A stretch of 35,615 nt of DNA from Allomyces macrogynus ATCC 38327 (taxonomy: Eukaryota; Blastocladiomycota; Blastocladiomycetes; Blastocladiales; Blastocladiaceae). The notes below the pieces were generated by a model that was not told the DNA's origin, made no database searches, and saw only the letters and a list, made by a program, of their open reading frames with translations. The stretch is from NCBI GenBank assembly GCA_000151295.1, contig GG745328.1, forward strand, positions 1,428,936-1,464,550, in the 5' to 3' direction. Within the stretch, counting starts at the first letter, position 1; each line of letters starts with the position of its first letter. Shown one piece after another: positions 11,073-21,600 of this stretch. The position numbers were made by a program, and so were the translations under genes.

Positions 11073-12954
11073 ATGATGCTGCTGCTGCTCCTGCTCGCGG
11101 CCGTACTCGCCCTCGTCGCGATGCCCGCGCAACTGGTCCATGCCCAACCTCGGCTCGCTGGCGACCTCAGCACAGCCGCCAACGAGTGCCTGCGCTACGC
11201 CAATGCCTCGGCCACGTTCTGTAACCCGCAATCGTCGCCGGCCTACAATTGCCAGGCGTGCCTGCCAGCGTCGTTTGATTGCATTCCGACGCTCTCCTGC
11301 CCGGCCGTACGTTCGTCTTTGGAGCAATGGATGTACAACCTTTCTTGGCCATCGTTTTCTGATCACTCCATGTCTATCCAGTACCCGTCCTCGGCTACGG
11401 CCGACAACCTGTTCTACCTGACCGGCCGCACCTTCGACAAGTCGTGCACGATGAAGCGCGTGCAGTCGTGCACCATCAAGTCGTGCTACGTTTGCGACAG
11501 CCAGTGCCAGCGCGCGCTTCGCGATAACGGCATCTGCGCCATTGGTACGCTCGCTCATTGAGTGATTGATGGATGGCGTGGTTGGCCGGCGTGGGACCGG
11601 TGCGGTTCGCCGCCCGTGGGTAATGAATGGCACGAAAAACTGACCACACCAACTGGACTCTGTCACAGACCTGATTCCCATTGCCTCACCCCCGGGCGAC
11701 AATGGCACGAGCACAAGCACGGTGCCGAGCGTCATGGCCGTGCCGAGAACCGCCACGATCAATACGGCGGTGCCCACGGCCACGTCGAGCACAAACAAGG
11801 ACGCGGTCGCCAACACGTCCGATTCGTTCTGGGACTCTTACAAGTGGCCAATTGTCGTGGGCGGCGCGATCCTGATGTGTGGGCTTATTTTTGCAGTCGT
11901 CTATTGGCGCGTGCGGTCCAAGCGATCGGCCGATTCGGCCAAGGCCGTGGCGACCGTCGCCGCGTCCATTTCCTCGCTGCACAGCGGCCCGCCGCAGCCC
12001 AAGACCTCGACGGCGACATCACCACTTGGCGCGGGGATTCCGACACGGCCGTACCGTCCGTCTGGATCAACGCGACCGACGTCGCACATGTCGGGCGCGT
12101 CGTCGTTCCAGCTGATGCAGGACCTGGCCAACCCGCCGCGGTCGTCGGGCGAAGTGTCGAGCCATGCTGATGCCGTCAGCCAGCGCATTCTCGCGCAGCT
12201 CGACCTCGAAGCGAGTGCGACGGGGACATTGAAACGAATTGGTAGTGCCCCGGCCGGTGCACTCGCGACGGCCGGGTCGGCGATTGCCGCGCAGGCATCG
12301 TCGTCGCGCGCGTCGGGGGACGTGCGACACGCGACGCCGCGACACGCGCCGCTCGCGGCGAGTATTGAGCCGGATCCGCCATCATCGCGGTCCATCAACA
12401 TTTCGCTCGAAACGAGCGACGCGTCGGCTGCTCGGCACGCCAATGGCTCGAGCACGACGGTACCGCTGGTCCTCGGCATGCAGCCGAACACGCACGGAAC
12501 TGGTGCACCGGTCCCGCGCATCCACCCGATTTCCTCCTCTACCTACGTGGCCGGCGGCAGCAGCAGCAGCGGAGTGGGCACGGGCAGTCCGCTCGGTCGC
12601 CCGGAACCAGCCATCACACAGTACGAGGCGACGCTACTCGGCACCGTTTTCCGCAACAACTTGCTCAGCAAACCCGCAGGCAACGCCGAGCCCGCGGTCG
12701 CACGCGGCGCCGGTATCGTTCCACACACGGACCTCTACTCGCCGCCGATTCTCGAGGCGATGCCCGTCCCGCCGACTCCCGACCCACCGAGTTCTTCGTC
12801 CGAGGGTTCGCGCCCACCAATGGCCCGACCAGCACTCATCGACCGGTTTGCGCGGACGCATTCGGAAGCGACCATGACGTCCCCCGCGAGTGTCTTGAAC
12901 GCGTATACGTACGGGTCCGATGAGGAGACGACGATGCCGCGGCGGCCGCGCTGA
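11073..12954 (+). CDS. Single-pass membrane protein with signal peptide and 12-cysteine ectodomain
   Basis: Exons 11073-11306, 11382-11544 and 11669-12954 give 560 residues. A signal peptide is clear (MMLLLLLLAAVLALVAM, cleavage probably after VHA). The ectodomain, to about residue 190, has exactly twelve cysteines within about 115 residues after the signal peptide, six on each side of the first intron junction, followed by a Ser/Thr-rich stalk. One transmembrane helix spans about 192-212 (WPIVVGGAILMCGLIFAVVYW), followed by a basic stop-transfer (RVRSKR) and a 345-residue Ser/Pro/Thr-rich cytoplasmic tail without a catalytic domain. The topology suggests a cell-surface sensor or anchor, like fungal Opy2 or Wsc proteins in plan only. 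I do not recognise the cysteine pattern. The first intron is 75 nt with no in-frame stop, so retaining it would add 25 residues. The start could instead be ATG 10983. Confidence 0.75.
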
Positions 12955-13324
12955 GCCAGCCGGTGGACAAGGTCGATTGTCTGTTGTTTTTCTTTTCGTT
13001 TGTTGTTCGTATAGAATCATTCCAGCATCGCTATCGCATGCAGGCCCGCCTGCTCGCCGCGCCTGCGCTCCCCTTTTGTAAATCCATTGCTGCTCTAGCG
13101 TTTGGTGCCCGGTTTTCTTTTGTATTTGTAAACACGCGACTTTGCCTGCCCGCCCGTTGTTCTGTCTGCCTTGCGCTCTGTTCGTTTGAATACTCCGCTG
13201 CGCCCAACACCCTACCGCGGCGGACACATCCAGAAATGAGCAGCAGCACCAACTTTTGGACTAATCAAGAAAAAACCAGGACACACAAGGTAATGAAGAT
13301 CAAAACAAGCAAGCAATAAATGGT
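12955..13324. other. Tail-to-tail intergenic region
   Basis: 370 bp between the stop of the membrane-protein gene (+) and the stop of DPH3 (-). It is T-rich on the plus strand and holds an AATAAA at 13315-13320, plausible as the poly(A) signal of the upstream gene. If so, the 3' UTR ends within or against DPH3. No gene seen. Confidence 0.5.
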
Positions 13325-13637
13325 TTAGGCTGTGACGGTGGCGGCGCCAAACGTCACGGTCGTGCCCTCGTCGTCATCGCGCTGGAAGTCGTCCGGGTCG
13401 TAGATGACACGAATGATGAGCGAGCAGCTTGGGCACTGTGCGACTTCCTCGCCGTCAAAGAGCTCCTCCTAAATATCGAAACGAGATGAGTCCTGGGCAC
13501 AGCAATCGACCATGTCGCGACGAATGATTGACCTCGGTGATTTGAAACTTGTCGCCGCACGGGCACGGGTAAAAGTAGGTGCGCAGCTCCTCGTCGAAAT
13601 CAAAGTCCTCGATTTCGATTTCGTCGTAGAAGGACAT
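13325..13637 (-). CDS. DPH3: Diphthamide biosynthesis protein 3 (CSL-type zinc finger)
   Basis: Exons 13637-13533 and 13468-13325 encode 82 residues, the usual DPH3/Kti11 length. The intron is 13532-13469, with donor GTCAAT and acceptor TTTAG. The start [17 protein letters not shown] is nearly invariant in this family, which fixes the ATG. The CSL zinc site is Cys25, Cys27, Cys47 and Cys50, from CPCG and CPSC. The protein binds iron or zinc and acts as electron donor to the Dph1-Dph2 radical enzyme, which starts diphthamide synthesis on elongation factor 2; it also partners Kti13 in Elongator-dependent tRNA wobble-uridine modification. It ends [10 protein letters not shown]. It is transcribed divergently from HEN1. 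Confidence 0.95.
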
Positions 13638-13999
13638 GGGCAATTCGTTGACGCGGTCTTGGGCAGCAGCGCGTAGGCGGGCGTAGGCGGGCCGGGAGGA
13701 AGGGATGGACGCGGCGAGACAAGTTGCCGGGTGGTGGCGCAGGTACACGCGGGCTTATTCAACTGCGACAGGTCCGGCGTTTGAGATGGACGGCCGCGGC
13801 AATATTCGACGGCGCAACAGGATTGATGGAGAATGCGATTGCCCAAGTCGCGGAGTACGAGGCGCAGTTTCGTCTGACTCAAATGAACGTGCTGGGCCGC
13901 CACTGTGCTGTACTCTTGCTCCTGCAAGAGCGCTGTTGTCGCAGATTGTCACAAAATTGTGAGATGACTTGAGGAATCCATGAGCCCAGCACAAATACA
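13638..13999. promoter_or_regulatory. Bidirectional intergenic region, DPH3 / HEN1
   Basis: 362 bp separate the two start codons, so both promoters must lie here unless leaders overlap. I see no convincing TATA box. A short direct repeat GGCGGGCGTAGGCGGGC lies next to the DPH3 start at about 13677-13693. Open frames here do not resemble either gene. Confidence 0.4.
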
Positions 14000-15006
14000 A
14001 TGCAAATTGATACCAGTAATAGCCCAAGCACCGCTGAGCCGGACCCCGGGGGGCGCCCACGCTTCTTCTTCCCGCCCCTGTTCGAACAGCGACGGTTGCT
14101 GATACTTGCGACACTGTGCGAGCATGCCGATGCCGTCGATTGGGTGCGGATCAAGGATCAAGAGGAGCACCGATAATTTCAGTTTGCAAGGTCAAACTGT
14201 AATGTTTGCCCCACGATTGACCAAGTAAGAAAGGTTGTCGACATAGGGTGCAATACGGCGTCGCTAGCGTGCTTCCTGGCCAACTCGTGCCTCGTCTCGC
14301 GCATCACAGGAATTGATGTGGACAAGAGCGCTCTTGACGATGCCGACCGCGTACTCTCGCCGCAGCCCAACGATTTCGACCGGCTTCTAGAGCGCCCGCT
14401 GGCAATGGATTTGATTCACGGGTCAATTTTGGACCACCACCCGGAGCTTCATGGGGTGGACGCGATTGTTCTCTCTGAAGTGTGCGCCTTGGCTGTGGTT
14501 TCACCTCGGTCTCGGTGGTCCCGTACTCTTGAATGATCGAATCTTGACCTTGCTCGCGGATCCAGAAATGAGCACCTCGACCCACCCGACTTGGAACAGC
14601 TGCCCGAGGCGCTGTTTGCTATGTGCGCGCCCAAGCTCGTCATTGTTTCCACGCCGGTACGTCTTCTTTCCGCCGCCGACACGATGAGCATTTACGTCGT
14701 GACGCCCCCTCACTCACCATATCTACGCTCCTCTAGAACGTCGAGTTCAACGTGCACTTCCCCGACTGGCGCCCGGGCGTCATGCGCGACGCCGACCACC
14801 GGTTTGAATGGACGCTCGCCGAATTCGAGTCCTGTTGCACGATGCAGGCCATGCTGTGCGGGTATTCAGTGACATTTTTCGGCGTCGGGCTCGGGAGAGA
14901 GCCAAGGCTTTCTGGGACACTCCGCCCACGCCGCGTCATGGCGATTGGGATAACGACGTGGAGGGCGACGCCGGGCGATAGAGGTAGACTGTGGCCGGAA
15001 ATATAA
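14000..15006 (+). CDS. HEN1: Small-RNA 2'-O-methyltransferase HEN1
   Basis: Exons 14000-14143, 14234-14481, 14566-14656 and 14737-15006 give 250 residues, a catalytic-domain-only HEN1 like those of animals and fungi. HEN1 transfers a methyl group from S-adenosylmethionine to the 2'-OH of the 3' nucleotide of small RNAs and protects them from tailing and decay. The order of motifs fits: FFFPPLFEQRRLLIL, then the SAM-binding VVDIGCNTASLACFL and ITGIDVDK, HGSILDHHPELHGVDAIVLSE, then the metal site EVNEHL rebuilt across the third exon junction. APKLVIVSTPNVEFNVHFP and DHRFEWTLAEFE complete the fold. Expected Mg ligands Glu130, Glu133, His134 and His182 are present. The usual EVIEH reads EVNEH. 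The last ~40 residues diverge from the family. Its presence implies a small-RNA pathway in this organism. Confidence 0.9.
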
Positions 15007-15338
15007 TGGTTCAGTTTTGCGGTGGAGGAACAAAGCTTTGGCAGGGCGATGTAAAGTGCAGAACACGTGGATCCGTGTGAGTGCTAAACAGGTTCGACAG
15101 CTGCTGGAGCAAAAAATGAGTGAGCTGCCAAAGCCGCCAGAGTCGCCGACCAGCACGGCACCGCGCGCGATTTGCACACCGCGACGGCGACCGCCACTAA
15201 CGACGACCCCTTCACGACGGACCGAGCCGGCAGTATTCGCAATCGACGCCGTGAGAGCTGCCCTGCACGCCAGCCCGCTCGTGCCGATCCGCTTCGCCCT
15301 TTTCCGACGCTCCCCCCATCCCATCGCGCTCTGCAACC
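15007..15338. other. Intergenic region, HEN1 3' flank and NDUFS1 promoter
   Basis: 332 bp. It becomes pyrimidine- and C-rich just before the NDUFS1 ATG (CTCTGCAACC), as is usual for leaders in this window. No gene or canonical TATA box seen. Confidence 0.45.
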
Positions 15339-17631
15339 ATGTGGAAGGCCCTTTCGACCCGGACCGCCACGTCGGCGCTCCGTGCGGGCGGTGCGTATCC
15401 CGCTGCCGCTATCGCGCGCTGTTTCCGCAACGAACGTTGGCGCTGACCTCGGTGATCGGCCATTGTATTCAGCCGCACGCCGCGCCATGCTCTCGACGAC
15501 GCGCGTGCAGCGCGACCTCGTCGAGATTACGGTCGACGGCAAGCCCGTGCAGGTTGAGCAGGGCGCGGCCCTGATCCAGGCGTGCGAGGTCGCGGGTGTC
15601 GACATTCCGCGCTTCTGCTACCACGACCGTCTGGCCGTTGCCGGTAACTGCCGCATGTGCCTCGTCGAGCTCGAAAAGTCACCCAAGCCCGTGGCCTCGT
15701 GCGCGATGCCCGTCATGCCCGGCATGAAGGTCAAGACCAACACGCCCGTCGTCAAGAAGGCGCGTGAAGGTGTCATGGAGGTACTGATCACGACGTTTCC
15801 TCCTTGTTGAATGCACTTTGTTATGTTATCGAAACTGACTGTTCTTGCCTTGTAGTTCCTCCTCGCCAATCACCCGCTCGACTGCCCGATCTGCGACCAA
15901 GGTGGCGAGTGTGATCTCCAGGATCAGTCGGTCCGGTACGGTGGCGACCGGTCGCGGTTCAACGAGCCCGTCGGCAAGCGCGCCGTCGAGGACAAGGACC
16001 TCGGTCCGCTCGTCAAGACGACCATGACGCGGTGCATCCAGTGCACGCGTTGCGTGCGTTTCGCCAACGAGATTGCCGGTGCCTCGGAGCTCGGCACGTC
16101 GGGCCGCGGCAACGACATGCAGATTGGAACCTACGTCGAGAAGGCGATCTCGTCGGAAATGTCGGGTAACCTCGTCGATTTGTGCCCCGTTGGTGCCCTG
16201 ACGTCCAAGCCGTACGAGTTCAAGGCGCGCCCGTGGGAGCTGCGCAAGACCGAGTCGGTCGATGTCCTGGACGCTGTTGGCTCGAGCATTCGCGTCGACG
16301 CTCGCGGGCAGCAGGTCATGCGTATCCTGCCGCGCGAAAACGATGCGATCAACGAGGAGTGGATTTCGGACAAGACGCGGTTCGCCTACGACGGTCTCAC
16401 GCGCCAGCGCCTGACCACGCCCATGGTCCGCCAGGGCAACGAATTTGTGCCCGTCACCTGGGAGGAGGCTCTCCGCGCTGTTGCTGACGCTGCGCGCAAC
16501 ACGAGCCCAAAGGACATGGCCGCCGTCGCCGGTGACTTGGCCGACGCCGAGTCGCTCGTCGCGCTCAAGGACCTGCTCACGCGCCTTGGTGGCGAGCGGT
16601 TCGCCGTGGACGGTCTCGAGGTCGACAACGCTGTCGACGTGCGCAGTGCCTACACGTTCAACGCGTCGATCGCGCGCGTCGAGGAGGCCGATGCCGTTCT
16701 GCTGATTGGCACGAACCCGCGCCACGAGGCGCCCATCATCAACACGCGCCTGCGCAAGGGTTACCTCGCCGGGTCCGACATTGCCGTTGTGGGCCCGCTG
16801 CCGGAACTCAACTACGACGCGCACCACCTCGGCGAGTCGGCGACAGCACTCGCGTCGCTGATCGACGGGTCGCATCCGTTTGCCGCGACGCTCAAGGCCG
16901 CCAAGAAGCCCCTTGTGATTGTTGGGTCCGGCGTGTTTGCGCACGACGACAAGGCCTACATTCTTTCGGCGCTGCAGCAGCTCGTCGACGGGGTCGTCCC
17001 GCAGCTCGCGACGCCCGAGTGGCAGGGTGTGGCCTTCCTCCAGCGTGCCGCCGCGCACGTTGCCGCGCTCGATGCCGGGTTCGCCAATGGGTCGGCCAAG
17101 GACGCCAAGTTTGTCTACCTGCTCAACGCCGACAATGTGCGTGGCGAGGACCTGGCCACCGACACCTTTGTCGTCTACCAGGGCCACCACGGCGACGTTG
17201 GTGCGCAGTACGCCAACGTGATCCTGCCCGGTGCGGCCTACACGGAAAAGTCGGCGACTTACGTCAACACCGAGGGTCGCGCGCAGCGCACGACCGCTGC
17301 CGTCTCGGCGCCGGGTGCCGCGCGCGAGGACTGGACGATTGTGCGCGCCCTGTCCGAGTTCACGGGCACGCCGCTGCCGTACGATGACGTCGATGCTCTG
17401 CGTGAGCGCATGGCCGACGTGTCGCCGACGCTGATTCCGAGCGGGCTGCAGCCAGCGACGGCCGTGCCGGTGGCCACGGCGCTCATGGTGGCGGCGGGCG
17501 AAGCGACCAAGCCCACGGGCCGGCCATTGCTGCGTATTATTGACGATTTCTACTTGACCGACCCGATTTCGCGCGCGTCGTCGACCATGGCCAAGTGCTC
17601 GGCGCAGTTCACGCACGGGCGCAAGGAGTAG
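15339..17631 (+). CDS. NDUFS1: NADH:ubiquinone oxidoreductase 75 kDa subunit (complex I)
   Basis: Exons 15339-15390, 15473-15780 and 15856-17631 give 711 residues, close to the 700-730 of other eukaryotes. The protein sits in the peripheral N-module of complex I in the mitochondrial matrix and passes electrons along three Fe-S clusters. The N-terminus [17 protein letters not shown] is a typical import presequence. The 2Fe-2S ligands Cys66, Cys77, Cys80 and Cys94 keep the family spacing. A 4Fe-4S site is His126, Cys130, Cys133 and Cys139 ([14 protein letters not shown]). The second is CIQCTRC with the later DLCPVGAL. The remainder is the molybdopterin-oxidoreductase-like domain, which has lost its cofactor in this family ([26 protein letters not shown]). 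It is convergent with the next gene, their stops 254 bp apart. Confidence 0.97.
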
Positions 17632-17885
17632 AAGCGTCAAGCTGCCAGTGCCTCTTCATCTTCATCGATTTCCCCCCCCCTCCCTTTGGTTGTCTTGTTG
17701 CATGTCGTTTTTTGTTGTTCCAGTGTTTTGCGACCCCATAGTATCGTTCCAAAATGAAGGCAGAGAAGGGGAACCTATTTGCTCTCTTGGTGGCTCTTGC
17801 TGCTCTCGATCCTGTCAGCCTCCTTGACACGATGGCTCCTTTCAACAAGATCTATTTCCCCATCCAACGCCGGCGAGCGCACGCG

Positions 17886-18749
17886 TTACCGCCGCACGTC
17901 GAGGACGCCCTCGGCGATCCGTTTGCGGAGCTCGTGGACACCGCTTCCCGTCACGGCCGAGACGGCAACCACTGCGAGCCGCAGGTCATCTGCAAGCGAC
18001 ACGCGATCCACATCTCCCTTGGCAGCCGACGCCAGGTTGGCCACACGACGCGCGCGCACCGTCGAGTCATCCATGGCGCCGACACTCGTCTGCGCGACGG
18101 ACCGGACGCGATGCACCTCGGCGTCAAGCAGCGCCAGGACTTTGGTTGGCGGCAATGCGTCGGTACAGTCGGCGTGCGTCGTGGCAATCACAACACGCAC
18201 AGGTCGCTGCCACCCGTCGACAGCATCCAGCACAGCCACGAGTCGGTCGGCTGCAGCACGTCGTCCCGCGGCTGTTGCGAGTGCGCGGCTGTCGACGACA
18301 AGCACGGCCACACCAGCGCGTGCGAGTTCAGCAGCGGTCGTGGCGGCAAGCCGGTCGTGGCCTGCACACGCGGTCACGGCCACAGTCACGTCGCGCGTCA
18401 GTTGCAACGCGGGGACGTGCGCGGGCGCGAGCGACGTGACGGTCGGTGGGAGCGTCCACTCGGCTGGTGCAAGTACGGTTGGATCGGCTTTGCTGGCAGC
18501 GTCAGCAGCGTCGTGTACCAGGCGGGCGAGCAGTGCCGTCTTGCCTGCGTCGGGCGCGCCGACGAGCACGACGGACTTGGCGAGGTTGGCGGCACGGCGG
18601 CGGCGCGACGAGACGAGGTACCACGCGGCAAAGAGCGTGGCGAGCAGCGTGGTCACGACGGCGGTCGCTTGAAGTGCAGGGTTGGTCTCCGCTCCGTTGC
18701 TGCTCCTGCTGCTGATCCTGTCGTTGGAGTCGGCGCTTGCGGGGTCCAT
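17886..18749 (-). CDS. SRPRB: Signal recognition particle receptor beta subunit
   Basis: Single exon, 287 residues from ATG 18749. The frame is open further upstream, but the MDPASADSN start leaves the usual ~25-residue lumenal tail before the membrane helix. The helix spans 26-46 (ALQATAVVTTLLATLFAAWYLV), followed by RRRR. The Ras-like GTPase domain begins with the P-loop GAPDAGKT at 64-71. This subunit anchors the SRP receptor alpha chain (SRP101/SRPRA) in the ER membrane and regulates docking of ribosome-SRP complexes. Oddly, the G3 motif reads ACAGHDRL at 127-134 in place of DxPGHxRL, and G4 reads THAD at 191-194 in place of NKxD. G5 (SAVTGSG) is recognisable. Call rests on topology, P-loop and GHxRL; a different small GTPase-like ER protein is a less likely alternative. 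Confidence 0.82.
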   Translation of the reverse strand: MDPASADSNDRISSRSSNGAETNPALQATAVVTTLLATLFAAWYLVSSRRRRAANLAKSVVLVGAPDAGKTALLARLVHDAADAASKADPTVLAPAEWTLPPTVTSLAPAHVPALQLTRDVTVAVTACAGHDRLAATTAAELARAGVAVLVVDSRALATAAGRRAAADRLVAVLDAVDGWQRPVRVVIATTHADCTDALPPTKVLALLDAEVHRVRSVAQTSVGAMDDSTVRARRVANLASAAKGDVDRVSLADDLRLAVVAVSAVTGSGVHELRKRIAEGVLDVRR

Positions 18750-19820
18750 GGTGGGCTGCGGGTTGCTGCTGGCTGCGGATTGCTTCTGGTTGCGGAAATG
18801 ATCTTCTTCGTGTCGACGGGCAGTTCGCGGGTGGCAACGTCGTTGTGCTGGAGGTCGGCTGGCGCGCGGGCGCAGACTGGCTCCGAGAGGTGGTCGTCGA
18901 CGTGGTCGAAGCGTCCCAAAGTGTGTCTCATTCGACGTGGTTGCAGTGCTGCTCTTGACAGGTGTGGCATGACTTCTGGTCGCCGTGCCTCGCAAGCATC
19001 ACGTGTTGCGTTGCACACTCACGCAGAGGCGTCGCACGCCAGCCAGAGGTTTCAGGCGGAAAATGACCCCAGAGAAGAGTCAACCTGGGGGACTTGACTG
19101 CGTCAACGGTGGTTCATCCAAGAGTGGTGAGCCCAGTCAACCACGCCAGCACCTCGCCAACGTGCACCGTGCAGCCCATTTTGCCACGCACGCCAACGCA
19201 CGCAGCACGGTTACGCCGCCCCCCGCTTGCTCGCCAGGCCGCTGCATCGCCATCCATCGACTCGCGCGCGCACCGGCCCGCCCCCGCCGCCCGCACGCCG
19301 CCGACTGTTACTTGCTGCACTTGCTCCGCCGCGCCAAGAGGACCTCAACGAGACCACGCGAGACGGTGCTCAAAAGCCGCTGCTGCCCCCCGTCGGCCTT
19401 CGCGCTCTTGTCCTCGGCTTACGACGCCTTCCCCCTCCTTCGACCAACCCCCGGCCCGGCCTGTCGCGAGCGAGCACACTACGCCTGCTCTCGCCCGCTC
19501 AACGGACCGTGCTCTTGCTCGATGCTCTTTGGCCCCACTCTGCTCCGCGTCCCGTGCCGTTGCCTGGCCCGCCCGGCCCGCCGCGCCTTCTGCCCCGCTC
19601 AGCACCGCGAGCCGCCCTGACTGTCGCCCGGTCCGGGTTCCTGACGCACCTTCCTGCCCGACGCGCTCCTCCTCGACCCTTCTGCTCGCTTGGGCGACGC
19701 GGATCGGTCGCCGCAGCGCCAACTCTGCCTCAGTCTCCGCTCTCCCACGGTGCTGACGCCATCCGCCATCGAAAATACCTGTCCAAGTCAACCACGTAAC
19801 CCCCAACCACACTGTCCGCC
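18750..19820. other. Divergent intergenic region, SRPRB / PRL phosphatase
   Basis: 1.07 kb between divergent start codons, strongly C-rich on the plus strand from about 19200 onward. Several frames stay open there because of low AT content, but none has a domain. It presumably holds both promoters and a long pyrimidine-rich leader for the phosphatase. No TATA box seen. Confidence 0.45.
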
Positions 19821-21009
19821 ATGTACGCGCCGTCGCCGTCGCCGCTCGCCTCTTCGGCTGCAAGCATTGCCGGGTCCGACCGCATCTCGCCCGTCTCTTA
19901 CCTCTCGCGCATGTTCTCGGTGGTTGCGCATGTGCCGCTGCGTTTCCTGATCCTCGACTGCCCAACCGACTCAACGTTGCCGGCCGCCATGAAAATCTTT
20001 GATAAGGAGCACGTCACCGACGTGGTGCGCGTCTGCGAGCCCACCTACTCGACCGACCTGCTCGTCGCGGCGGGCATTCACGTGCACGATCTGCCGTTCA
20101 AGGATGGCGGGGTGCCACCGCCTGCCATTGTGCACCGGTTCCTCGACCTGGTTGAGGCCCGGTTCGGGCCCATTGGCAGCGCAGGTGGCTCGGGGGCCGT
20201 AGATACGACGCCCACGCGGCGTGCGCGCCGCAGCGGGTCGCCCGTGACCAACAGCAACGCTGCTGCGGCCGCTGCCTCGAACGCCTCTTTGGCCGCGCCC
20301 ATGCCAACGCTGATGACGTCCGCGTCCAACTCGAGCCTGGCCGCCGCTATCAACGCGCCCGCCCTGCCCGCGCGTCCCCTGTCGCGGTCCCGGTCCCGCC
20401 CCCCTTCGCTCGACTCGGCCGTCTCCACCGGATCGGCGCCTGCCGCCATGCAGTCGTCGATCCCGGTCCCTGCCGCCGCGCCGCGCGACGACCTTTCCGG
20501 TCCACCGCCCACCATGGCCGTGCACTGCGTCGCCGGACTTGGCCGCGCCCCCGTCCTGATCGCCGTTGCGCTCATCGAGTACGGGATGCCGCCACTCGAG
20601 GCCATCGAGTACGTGCGCGCGCGCCGCCGCGGCGCGTTCAACACGATGGCAGGTNNNNNNNNNNNNNNNNNNNNNNNNNNNNNNNNNNNNNNNNNNNNNN
20701 NNNNNNNNNNNNNNNNNNNNNNNNNNNNNNNNNNNNNNNNNNNNNNNNNNNNNNNNNNNNNNNNNNNNNNNNNNNNNNNNNNNNNNNNNNNNNNNNNNNN
20801 NNNNNNNNNNNNCCTCCTCTCGTCGCGTCTGCCTGATGGGGTGCCGAGGCCTCGAACCGGTCGAGGTACGTAAGACAGGTGAAAAGAACAGTGCCGGTGG
20901 GTGGAAGCAGGCCATGGCCAAGTGGGTCTCGGGCCTGCGCCGGCCGCGCGCGCCCGGTAGCGGCGGTGCCGCGGGGTCGCGCGCAGGTCCGTCCCCCGTG
21001 CAGGCATAG
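19821..21009 (+). CDS. PTP4A: PRL/PTP4A-type dual-specificity phosphatase, interrupted by a sequence gap
   Basis: The 5' part, 19821-20654, reads the PRL fold in order: VPLRFLILDCPTDSTLP, VTDVVRVCEPTYSTDLL with regulatory Cys72, GIHVHDLPFKDGG with general acid Asp95, then the P-loop HCVAGLGRAPV with Cys236 and Arg242. The Ala after Arg is diagnostic of PRLs, and ALIEYGMPPLEAIEYV and RRRGAFN follow. Between the acid loop and P-loop lies a ~115-residue Ser/Ala/Arg insert absent from animal PRLs (total ~170 residues). After GAFNTMAG the bases GT may be a splice donor, then 158 N. Beyond the gap one frame reaches a stop at 21009 (GWKQAMAKWVSGLRRPRAP, basic) but has no C-terminal CaaX prenylation box, normally a hallmark of PRLs. 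The 3' gene model is uncertain. Confidence 0.78.
20655..20812. other. Assembly gap of 158 N
   Basis: Run of 158 undetermined bases inside the PRL phosphatase gene. It probably hides an intron and the exon for the QLxYLxxY helix that follows GAFN in the family. Confidence 0.99.
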
Positions 21010-21600
21010 ATCGCATGGGGTTTTAGACGGGGCCATCGTTTGGCGAAAGCAGGGAAAGTGGACTTGATCTGTGGCGTTGGTCGGCTGACGGCGGTCCGTT
21101 TCAGCGTGCTGGTTGCGTGCGAGCTAGCAGACGGCCACATTTCTCACATGCACGTCCAAGGACCGCCTGGTTTGGTTTTGCATTTGGCTCGCATCATGCT
21201 TTTGCTCTTGTTGCCGCTTCTTGGTTGTGTTGCTGTTGGTGGTGCGCGGATTGGAACGGAAGCTGGAAATGAAATGCATTTTCCTTTTTTGGGTGTGAAA
21301 TCTCCGTCGGATCTTGGGAAATCAGTGCTGTGAAGTTGGGGCTGGATCCGGATCGCGAACCCAGAGTTGATCCGAAACGGGCAGGATGGCAACCCCAGGC
21401 GAAACGCTGTTTTCTGGTGCCGCTAGGGAAACTTGTTTTACGAACGCATGCAAACCCAGGGCGAAACCGCATCGCGAACAAGCTGGCCACGCCAGTCCGC
21501 GCCGCCACCACCGGACCACTACCAACCTCGACGGCCAGAACCACGACCAACAGCGACAACGACGACGCCGACGCAATCCGGACCGCCCGCACACGCGCAC
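21010..21600. other. Intergenic region, PRL 3' flank and promoter of the polytopic protein gene
   Basis: 591 bp. The first 350 are T/G-rich and then become C-rich towards the next ATG. In-frame ATG 21448 could extend the next protein by 51 polar, Pro/Thr-rich residues. No separate gene seen. Confidence 0.45.

Noticed and set aside
15826..17640. 604-codon minus-strand frame
   Set aside because: Exact antisense shadow of NDUFS1 exon 3, produced by GC-rich third positions.
17754..19097. 447-codon plus-strand frame
   Set aside because: Antisense shadow of the SRPRB gene, whose P-loop and membrane helix are on the other strand.
20864..20908. Possible 45-nt intron (GTACGT...CAG) near the PRL 3' end
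   Set aside because: Shorter than any other intron here, no branch site, and the frame is open through it; left unresolved because of the gap.
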